Origin: Antedon mediterranea
Lineage: Eukaryota > Echinodermata > Crinoidea > Comatulida > Antedonidae
Direction: 5' to 3'
NCBI RefSeq assembly: GCF_964355755.1
Contig: NC_092678.1
Span: forward strand, 5,616,922-5,680,921
DNA length: 64,000 bases
Shown: positions 56,039 through 64,000 of the stretch, one piece after another
How positions within the stretch are numbered: the stretch's first letter is position 1
How the letters are laid out: each line of letters opens with the position of its first letter
Position numbers and translations under genes: made by a program
Notes under the pieces: generated by a model
Databases searched by the model: none
The model's input: only the letters and a program-made list of their open reading frames with translations
What the model was told of the DNA's origin: nothing

Positions 56039-56754
56039 TTACACTCTTTGTTCTTCTACATTAAATCTTTGACTTACACTAATGGTTCTTATTTGAGGTT
56101 CAGGATTTGAAGTAAACCAGCATAGCATACCCTTAAATCCATTTCTTAAATCGGAAATACGCCACCAATATACAATAGGATTTAAAGCTGAATTCAGCAT
56201 CAGAAGCGGTAAAAAAATCTGATATAAAAACTCTGCAAACGAGTCACAATGAGTTGATCTAATATAACATATCGATAGTAATTGGGTTGGTATCAAACAG
56301 AAAAACAGTGAAAAAAGTAGAATACTAAATGTGATAAATACTGATCGTAATCTGGCCTGTCTAGCAGATCTAGCAGTAGCTGATGCGAGTTGGTTAGTTT
56401 TACGTCTTAAAATAATGTATAGAAATATTAACAACTCCAACAATGGTTGTCAGTATAAAACTTACAGCTAACACAGCAATGAAGAGAATAAATCCGGGGA
56501 CTTTACTGCCAAAAATTTAAATTAAGCATAAAACTATTAATGTCCAAACAAAAGTACATACTATTGCCAATTTTTTTTTCGTAACCAGGTTTTGGTATTT
56601 TAATGGAGCAGTAATAGCTAGAAAACGATCAATACTCACAGAAAGAACAAACAACAATGAACAATTCATAATTAATATCCCCAAAAATACAAAAGTATCA
56701 TCTACATATGAATGAATATGAAATGCTATAATAATAGAGAGGTTTCGCAATCTT

Positions 56755-57525
56755 ACGAATACGATAACGAAAATGGATACGTCACGCACACGTATTCGTT
56801 TTTCGTAAGCCAGTAAAAATCTGTTTCACATGGCAACGAAATATTGAGGGCGCCGTCCAAAATATGACTGCGGTAAATCTGAGCGAAGCGCAGATACGTG
56901 TTGCTTGGTACTTGGCTGCCTAGGCCTAGCGTAACATCAAAGCTGTAGTGGAGCTGTGGCTTGGTGGTTAGTAGTGGAGCTGTGGCTTGGTGGTTATGAT
57001 GCTTGGCTACCAATCTAAGGGTCCTGGGTTCAAGTCCTGTCATATGTCAGGGTTTTTTTCTCATGACAATTTACAACTCCACTCCCAAAGACTTAATAAT
57101 AAGTCTTTGTCTATGTAGAGCATCTTGTGTATATGTTTGTCTTATATGTTCTAGTGCAGTATATGGAGAGCCATCTCGATAGTGCTTTGCACTCATGGCA
57201 ATCCTCAGGGTGCTGCACCGCTGTGTTGTCATGTATGTTTGCCTGAAAATTAAATAAAATAAAATAAAATAAAAAAATAAAGCGAGTGAGGACTTTAAAA
57301 ACTGCTACTTATCAAAATTGACCTGGCATTTTAATCTATAATTATATTATAATCATGAATCATTCCTGATTCAAATGCAAAATGTGCAAAATAGATCAAA
57401 AACTATACTCGTTTTGTAGTTACGAATATGACTGGTGATATTCGTCAACACAAATACGCTTACGACTATGAAATGGGGATCTGCTCAAAAGTTTCACAAA
57501 TGTGTGACGTATCCGCAATATATCA
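56755..57525. mobile_element. Insertion within receptor 9: MITE-like element containing a SINE
   Basis: The inserted block has short inverted repeats near its ends (GGATACGTCAC at 56775-56785 and its complement at 57504-57514), with TTCGTAAG/CTTACGA motifs inward. A tRNA-derived SINE sits inside. The exact termini were not fixed because the flanking receptor sequence is itself decayed. Confidence 0.6.
56945..57291 (+). repeat. tRNA-derived SINE, plus orientation
   Basis: The head has RNA polymerase III A boxes (TGGCTTGGTGG at 56957 and again at 56982 through a 25-base duplication) and a B box (GGTTCAAGTCC at 57027), then a tRNA-unrelated body (CATGACAATTTACAACTCCA) and an AAAATAAAAT tail. 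The same family occurs at 61448-61721 and 47700-47925. Confidence 0.85.
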
Positions 57526-57741
57526 GCAACGGCCAAGTTAACAAGCAAAACATTTGATTTCTTTCTTAGTTGATGATTGCAGCAGACAACCAAAATAACC
57601 AACAGGCTTTCCAATATTCCTGCAGCCATAATGATATATGTGAGATAAACACTGATTGGACTTATTTCCATGTAAAATAAGTCATAATACTTCATTGGTT
57701 TATAGTAATCAAAGCAATTAAAATCTGTTGTATTTTGGATA

Positions 57742-59101
57742 TCTGTAAGAAAAATTGTTTTTATATATTTTTTTTCTTACAATTGTCAAGTAGTTACAAA
57801 TTAGTAATGGGTAAACTAAGAAAATAACTAGCTATCCTCAATCGTAAAAAAAAAAAAAAAACACTACTAATAATATTAATGATTATTATTATTATTTATC
57901 CATAAGTTTGTTAGATTTAAGTCTTCAATTTATCACTCAAAATTCTTCTTTGACCAGGAATAACTGTTTCATCAATGCTCTATAGTATGTTAAGATTACC
58001 AAGCATAGTGTATCACCAATGCTGGTAGCTAACAAAATAATGCTTCCAGCCAGACTATGATGATAATATAGGTCACTCTTACTAATTTTTTAATTAGAAT
58101 CACATTTCCTATAATATTTTATATTCAACATCAACAGATAGATTACATAGTTTATGGTCAAGACACACAGAAGCCAAAGTGGCTTGTCTTTGTAGTCCCT
58201 GAGCATAAAACATAAAACATAAACAGACGCATTACAATTACAATAAATGACAAAAAAAGAACCAAAAAAAATAGATATACAAAATGTATCATAGAAATAT
58301 AAAGCAGAGCAAGTAATGCAACATAGTTACAATTCCATGATGCAGTGTATCCTCCAATTTGGACCACAGTTGGGTTTCAGAGATCTCGCTCCTGATGTCT
58401 ACAGCTGACTTTAGCATTCCATTAACTATAATATTTGCACAATGCTTCTAGCAGCAAAGCATATTATTATTACTTTGTGTCATTTGGACACTTGCAATTT
58501 TTATAGATAGGAAATAACAGCATGTACCAATATAAATGTACAACAGTTTAAGGTGAGTATTTATTTATTCATAGGAATCATCATCTGTGGCACACATTCA
58601 ATGGTGCATCCAATTTACAGACAAAATTACAAATAACATAAGCCACAAGGTACGCTTAACATAGTATACATTTATTAAATATTTTTTATTCATATATTAA
58701 ATAATTCAGATAAATACAAATGCAATGTAGTGCTAATTACTACAATATGGAATAGAATTTTTTAAAAACCAAATCTTAACTACAGTCTAAACTAAATACA
58801 ATCAACTGTTATCTGGCACTCGTTCTGTGTAAACAAATTGTTCATAGTTTTAAAATATATGATTTTTATTGAAAGATTTTAACATTTTACAATTAAAGTT
58901 TAAAAGTCTTGCTGACACTTAAGAAATATATTTACTAATGGCTACCATTTTGATATAATCTGCAACAAGTTACAGTCAGGTTTAGAAATTACTAATATTA
59001 TATGTGTTTGAAGTATTAAAAAGATATTTAGAAAGCACCGTTTACTTTTACAGAACTTATCAATTGTTTTATATGGTGACTTTGATTTTATTTCTAATTT
59101 A
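57742..59101. other. Region between receptors 9 and 10
   Basis: No gene. 58470-58560 carries the GTGTCATTTGGACACTTGC unit and TATAGATAGGAAA block shared with 21590. 58560-59100 is the 3' flank of receptor 10, including the continuous copy of the site invaded by the MITE at 50771. Confidence 0.55.
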
Positions 59102-60076
59102 TTACACTCTATTTTCATTCTCATGGTCTCTTCGAATGTTTCTTATTTGAGGTGAAGGATTGGAAGCAAGGCAGCATAGCACACGCTTAAATCCATTTCT
59201 TAACTCTGTAATACGCCACCAATATACAATGGGATTTAAAGCAGAATTCAACATCAGGAGTGGAATAAAAATCTGACATAAAGACTCAGTGAACGAGTCA
59301 CAAACGTTTGACTTAACAAAACATATTGACAACAACTGGGTTGGGATTAAACAGAAAAACAGTGAAAAAAGTAGAATACTAAATGTGATAAATACTGATC
59401 GTAATCTGGCCTGTCTAGCAGATCTAGCAGTAGCTGATGCGAATTGATTAGTTTTATATTTTAAGTAAATGTACATAAAAATATAAACAAATGCAATAAT
59501 GATGGTCAAAGTGAAAAGACTGAAAACATATAAATCAAAATATAATTCTCCAACTGTAACAGGAAAAAAAATTGATATATTTAATACCCATAGGGAAGAA
59601 CATACTATTGCCAATCTTTTTTTTGTAACAAAGTGTTGGTATTTTATTGGAGCAGCAATAGCTAGGAAACGTTCAATACTCACAGCAAGAACAAATAATA
59701 AGGAAAAATTCATCATTACTATTTCTTCCACTATTACTGAACCATCAAAACCCTGTAAACCCTGTGTATTATTAACATTGTCTGAGAAGGTAACAAAACA
59801 AATCAATAAGTCCGCAACTGCCAAGTTGACAAGCAAAACATTTGATTTCTTTCTTAGTTGTTGATTGCAGCAGACAACCAAAATAACCAACAGGTTTTCC
59901 AATATTCCTGCAACCATAATGATATATGTGAAGCAAGTACTGATTTGACTTATTTCCATTTCCCAAAAATCATAAAACTTTTCATTGATATGATTGTTTG
60001 AATAATCATGGAGGTATATTTCCTCCATGTAATTATCAACGTAATTGAAATCTGTTAAATTCAAAAGAACTTGCAT
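59102..60076 (-). CDS. Class A GPCR, array member 10, intact
   Basis: 324 residues from the Met two bases after the acceptor (TCTTACAG/AT-ATG-CAA; exon starts at 60078). The N-terminus has MQVLLNLTDFNYVDNYMEE with one sequon and resembles pseudogene 5 closely. TM motifs: GILENL, LAVADLL, VSIERFLAIAAPIKY, SLFFCLIPTQ, NPIVYWWR, ELRNGFKRVLCCL. Loop 3 is FASATARSARQARLRS. A first exon ending ATGG at 60289 would add M-D in frame. The 5' flank to 60800 parallels that of receptor 5. Confidence 0.9.
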   Translation of the reverse strand: MQVLLNLTDFNYVDNYMEEIYLHDYSNNHINEKFYDFWEMEISQISTCFTYIIMVAGILENLLVILVVCCNQQLRKKSNVLLVNLAVADLLICFVTFSDNVNNTQGLQGFDGSVIVEEIVMMNFSLLFVLAVSIERFLAIAAPIKYQHFVTKKRLAIVCSSLWVLNISIFFPVTVGELYFDLYVFSLFTLTIIIAFVYIFMYIYLKYKTNQFASATARSARQARLRSVFITFSILLFSLFFCLIPTQLLSICFVKSNVCDSFTESLCQIFIPLLMLNSALNPIVYWWRITELRNGFKRVLCCLASNPSPQIRNIRRDHENENRV

Positions 60077-60288
60077 ATCTGTAAGAAAATGTATAATTTT
60101 TAACAAAATAACAATAAGTACTACTACATACTAGAATTGGTTTACTTTCTTACTTAATTTCCAAATAGTTAGAAATTAATAATGAATAAGTTACACTAGG
60201 AAATAACAAAGCTATTCTCAATTCTCAAAATTAGTTAAAAAGTAAGACATTGTAAAACTGAATATTACAACTATATGCTCATATTTAC

Positions 60289-60315
60289 CCATGGTGAGTT
60301 GGTTGATTCAGATGT
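60289..60315 (-). other. Candidate first exon of receptor 10 carrying the start codon
   Basis: The minus strand reads CAACTCACCATGG/GTAAAT: a full Kozak context (ACCATGG) ending exactly at a donor. Splicing to 60078 gives ATG-GAT-ATG-CAA in frame with the receptor. The intron would be 210 bases. Confidence 0.6.
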
Positions 60316-61418
60316 TGATAAATATTCTTCAGGGATGTGTTATAGAACTGAAATGCATATAAACTTTGTTATCAATGCTCTTTGGTATGATGGACAAACT
60401 TAATGTGTCTCCGAATACTGGTAACAACGAAATCGGACTATGTATAGGTCATTTTAATATTTTATGATTTCTACAATTACCGCCAATAATAAATTTATTG
60501 ATGGCGAGAAACTCTACCATAGAAAATGTGTACCAGCAAGTATGACATTATTGAAACATATTATTGTAATCTTGCAAGGTTAAGAGTAAGGTTAAGTGTT
60601 TTTTAAGGCAAGCCAGTGTGATCACTCAACTAACACACTCCTAAACTGCCATTGATTTACAACATGCTTGAATTTGGTAAACTTCTACACATCAAATACA
60701 AACAGCACACCTACAGAACCCCTACATGTATTGAGGACTGCAATTTGTAACACACCTATAATTTTCAAAAGAAAGCCTGAAAGAGGGAATAGTTAAACCA
60801 TAACATTTTTTATGATGCATGTCCTTTTAAGGGCACTTTGTTTTAACAAATTCTATGAAGATATTCCATATTTTTTTTAATAAACGCCTCAGGTTGTTCA
60901 GGAAGTTTTCTCATTTCTGTTTTTCTTTTCAATCGAAACCAACAGCGATAATTACCGCCACTAACAGGTTTGATAGTTTGATTTTTAGGGGGGTGTTTAT
61001 TCGAGGGAAGCGTTTGTTCGTATATTTTTTTTGATGTAATATGGTGACATTTACAATAAAATAAACATCAATAAAATATCAAGAAGGGATAAAATACAGT
61101 AAAAATTGTATCAAAATGCTTGGTAAATTTAGATAATGTCAATCAATGAATTCTACTACAAATAGAAATGTGTTGCAATACAATATTGTATATGCATGTG
61201 GCGAGTGTTTATGTCTGGATATAAATAAAGGCTTAAGGGCATTTATTCGAGGAGGAGTTTATTCTAAATGGAGTTTATTCAAAGCAGGGCGTTTATTGTG
61301 TTTTTGAGCATTTGGACACTGCTTGTGTCATTTGTTTTCTAAATTTTGAGAATTTCTGCAGTTTTCACAGGAAGTAGTTGCTACTACACTACTACACTAT
61401 AGTTCACATTAAGGGGTG
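60316..61418. other. 5' flank of receptor 10 with an AATAAACG-rich element
   Basis: 60316-60800 parallels the 5' flank of receptor 5. 60965-61305 is the best copy of the AATAAACG-rich repeat (GGGTGTTTATTCGAGGGAAG ... GGGCGTTTATTG). No gene. Confidence 0.6.
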
Positions 61419-61886
61419 TCTAGAAAACTCAGATCTAGAAAACTCAGATTTTTATTTTTATTTTATTTTATTTCATACTCATCCAACAGCGAGTAACCCG
61501 CCAATTACAGGATGGATAAACTATTTAATAATTTCACAAGACAAACATATACACAAGATGCTCTACATAAACAAAGACTTATTATTACTTATTAAGTACT
61601 CTTTGGGAGTGGAGTTGTAAATTGTCATGAGAAAAAAACCCTGATATATGACAGGGCTTGAACCCAGGACCCTTAGATTGGTAGCCAAGCATCATAACCA
61701 CCAAGCCACAGCTCCACTTCATCTCAGATGTCAGATATATCTAAGTTTTCTAGATCTAGAAAACTCAGATATCTGACTTTTCTAGATCTAGAAAACTCAG
61801 ATATTTGACTTTTCTAGATCTAGAAAACTCAGATATCTGAGCTTTCTAGATCTAGAAAAGTCAGGTATCTGAGCTTTCTAGATCTA
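61419..61886. repeat. Palindromic 32-base satellite interrupted by a SINE
   Basis: TCTAGATCTAGA recurs exactly every 32 bases at 61749, 61781, 61813, 61845 and 61877 with AAACTCAGATATCTGA between. Two further units lie left of the SINE at 61419-61445. Every unit is itself nearly self-complementary, so long hairpins are possible. Confidence 0.9.
61448..61721 (-). repeat. tRNA-derived SINE, reverse orientation
   Basis: A box complement CCACCAAGCCA at 61699-61709 and B box complement GGGCTTGAACC at 61654-61664; the tail is a TTTTATTTTATT run at 61448-61475. CTCAGAT occurs on both sides and may be the target duplication. It inserted into the palindromic satellite. Confidence 0.85.
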
Positions 61887-62689
61887 CCCCAAGTAAAACA
61901 ATTATATTATAGAACAATGCAGGTTATCATATATTTACTTATCGCTGCAAATTATTACTCTGGACATGTTTGATTTAAAGTATGAGGGTGCGCGTGCGCT
62001 TCGGGATCTCAGTTTACACCTCACTCACATATTCATAAAATAGTGATCAAACTTCAACTTACAGGTAAGTCTCGTTTAATCTTCCTATTATATTAAATAT
62101 TTACTCTCTGTATTCCTTTATTAAGACAGGACAACTGAATGGTGTCGCCAATGCTAGTACAAAATGAAATGATGCTTTTGGTCAGACTATAATGTATTAT
62201 AAAGCACTATAATATTATATGATCAGAATATTTCAGAAAATTGTTCTGGTTTCCAAGATTTAATATTTATTTTTGGAGGAAATGGATGTGAAGAATGATG
62301 TATAACATAAACATCATCGTAATTTTGTAATGTATAGCAACTTCTAATGCAACTTTTGATAATATCAGTGCAAGGAAACCTTGTTTTGATCATTTCTAGG
62401 AAAAGGTATTTGACAATTAATTTTTCTGACTATTTATTTTCTAAATTGACAAAGGTAAACTATTTATACAATGGTTAACAGTTTTCTAATATTAAAGAAT
62501 TCTAGCTTATGAGTGAATATATAAAATAACTATGTTAAACATGACTTACTACACCAAACCCCATTTGTTTGTTTTCTCTTTTTTTTCTCTCTTTTTTTTT
62601 CTGAGTAGAAGAGGAAGAAGAGAAAGAAAAAAACAAAAATATTGTATATGTAAATAAATATGTTAAAAATTACTTGTTAAAAACAATGG
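61887..62689. other. Gap between satellite and LINE fragment
   Basis: No gene seen. A pyrimidine/purine-rich stretch at 62575-62640 (TTTTTTCTCTC then AGAGGAAGAAGAGAAAG) could fold back. Confidence 0.4.
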
Positions 62690-63960
62690 ACTAGTTTAAG
62701 GAAAGCATGATAGGCATATTTAGCAACTGTAGAACAGTGGTTGTCATCACACTTTAAAAATTTGAATTTTTCTAAATTTGTTAGATCTGAAAAGGATGAG
62801 TTGAGCCGGCTAATATAGTTGAATAAATGAGATCAGATATCATCCATAAAACAGTGTAGTTCACCTTCAATACAATTCAAGTTACACAGACTACATTTCC
62901 TCTCATTAACTGGTGTATTATAACGCCCAATTTCATTGGCTGGTGCACAACCAGATCTAAAAAGCGCCAGGGCCCGTCTTTTACATTTTTTTTTATAAAA
63001 GTGGTTACATAACTAGCTGTTCAAAAGGTATTTTTTAAAGATCGGTAAGTACGCAATTTATTGCGAGCATTTGGATTTATTCTATTATCCATTTTTCAAA
63101 ACGGGTTTCTATAAAGGATTTTGATGCATTATAAACTTGGTTCACCAGATTACGAGTGGTTGTATCTTCATTTAACAATGAATCACACTCCATTTTAGAG
63201 AATAAATTAAAAACATTAAAACACCATTTTTTTATATTTTATCAGCAAGTTGCTTGGACCAAAGAAACACATTATATGGATATCTTTTTGTGTTCATATT
63301 TACAAGGCGATTTCATAATCTGGCAATGGACTGCATCTGGAGCACAATTGGAGGGTCCCAAATTATGTCTTCTAGTAGGGCATCATTCGGAGTGTATTTC
63401 CCAACACCAAGAAAGAAACGACAAGCACGATAAAAAACGGAATTAATTGGAGAGAATTCAGAAAAAAAAACAGACACCACCACCATAATTCAGAATTGGG
63501 CAAATGGTGGAGGTGTACAGTTTGGTAAATGAATTAAAATTGATACCGCCAAGAGCCTTAACTTTTCAAATGATTAAACCCAAAGCTTGAGATGCAGACA
63601 CAGCCAGATTCTTAGCTGATTTTTGGTAATCTAAAAACTTGTTGTACATAATTCCTAGGTACTTATAGTAAACTAACTACTTCAATATCAAAATTACAAC
63701 AGTTAAACTTTATATTTGTCCTTTCCCTACTTTTAGTACGGAAATGTGTAAGTTGTGTCTTAGATTACAGTATAACATTTCTAGAGAGCATTTTCATTTT
63801 CAGCAAGAATCACAATGTCATCAGTATACAATAATAGATCTATATTTGTATCCGGTAATGGAATACCACAATTTAGTTTCCTTATATCATTTACAATGCT
63901 GTTTGTGAAGATATTGAAAAGTACAGGGGAAAGTAAACAACCCTGTTTCACACCAGGTTG
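62690..63960 (-). pseudogene. LINE ORF2 fragment (RT motif B to C-terminus), 5'-truncated
   Basis: Minus strand, across frames: GVKQGCLLSPVLFNIF (motif B) near 63950-63900, LLLYTDDIVILAENE (motif C) near 63840-63800, YLGIMYNKFLDYQ near 63655, FTKLYTSTICPILNYGGG near 63510, FFLGVGKYTPNDALLED near 63390, and the C-terminal zinc-binding-like ERKCSLCNLNCIEGELHCFM near 62885. Stops and frameshifts are present. The 5' truncation abuts CAGCAGGCCTTGTCTTTTA, a piece of receptor 5' flank also found at 37661 and 45880, so the element sits in another array unit. Confidence 0.85.
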
Positions 63961-63974
63961 TCAATTGATCATTT

Positions 63975-64000
63975 ACCCTGACAGCAGGCCTTGTCTTTTA
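63975..64000. other. Start of another receptor-type 5' flank
   Basis: AGCAGGCCTTGTCTTTTA equals positions in the 5' flank of receptor 5. The array therefore probably continues beyond the right edge. Confidence 0.5.

Larger units (their letters stand above)
56039..57741 (-). pseudogene. Class A GPCR, array member 9, split by an insertion and multiply broken
   Basis: N-terminus to TM2 (57530-57741) is separated from TM3-tail (56039-56735) by about 0.8 kb of inserted DNA. The conserved start is lost (ATATC next to the acceptor where paralogs have ATATG), a TAA interrupts TM4 near 56520, and two bases are missing in TM5 near 56425. The C-terminal half keeps the loop 3 block and NPIVYWWR. SIDRF replaces SMERF, the only DRY-like Asp in the array. 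The upstream donor appears lost too (ATGG/ATAAAT near 57900). Confidence 0.9.

Noticed and set aside
57001-57040. tRNA-like sequence with A and B boxes
   Set aside because: The body and tail continue as a SINE shared with two other loci, and there is no complete cloverleaf, so it is not a tRNA gene.
63156-63446. Plus-strand 96-codon ORF near the right end
   Set aside because: It is antisense to a LINE reverse transcriptase C-terminal region whose motifs are clear on the minus strand.

Overview
This is an animal nuclear genome window: AT-rich, with spliced genes, canonical GT/AG introns and many retrotransposons and MITEs. Several signs point to a marine deuterostome, probably an echinoderm. 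It holds an LTR retrotransposon with the pol order IN-RT-RNase H despite a Ty3/gypsy-type reverse transcriptase (the Gmr1 group, described from deuterostomes), a DIRS1-like element, and a lineage-expanded tandem array of rhodopsin-class receptors with unspliced ORFs like the large receptor sets known from sea urchins. I cannot name the species.

Layout. (1) 1-6200: two conserved housekeeping-type genes run head to head. The 5' end of an APPL1/2 BAR-domain adaptor gene lies on the minus strand (three exons, 49-2632). The first three exons of an N-acylglucosamine 2-epimerase (RENBP) gene lie on the plus strand (4306-6142). A perfect E2F-like palindrome sits between them. I do not find the remaining epimerase exons. 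(2) 8100-60300: a tandem array of class A GPCR genes, all on the minus strand. Six ORFs are intact (8173, 18271, 22251, 51415, 53858 and 59102), three are full-length pseudogenes (25198, 36238, 56039), and at least five short fragments remain. The paralogs also share their 5' and 3' flanks, so the duplicated unit is several kilobases long. The coding sequence lies in one exon whose splice acceptor is immediately before the start codon. In three copies the upstream exon ends in ATGG, so translation may begin there. (3) Transposons split the array: a damaged Gmr1-type element (11831-16665), a nearly complete young relative (27260-33348), a LINE fragment (10497-11600), a nested composite at 37988-46832 (a non-autonomous LTR element carrying a DIRS1-like element and a TTAA-flanked piggyBac-like element), MITEs of several types, tRNA-derived SINEs, a Penelope-type fragment with a hammerhead-ribozyme core, and a LINE fragment at the right edge.

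How it works together: the receptors are inferred to be cell-surface chemosensors or peptide/lipid receptors evolving by birth and death. Their intracellular loop 3 to TM6 block is almost invariant. Their N-termini and TM3-TM5 regions vary, in places through microsatellites and small in-frame duplications. Frameshifts, a lost start codon and transposon insertions show pseudogene formation in progress. The paralogous flanks serve as natural empty sites that fix the boundaries of several insertions.
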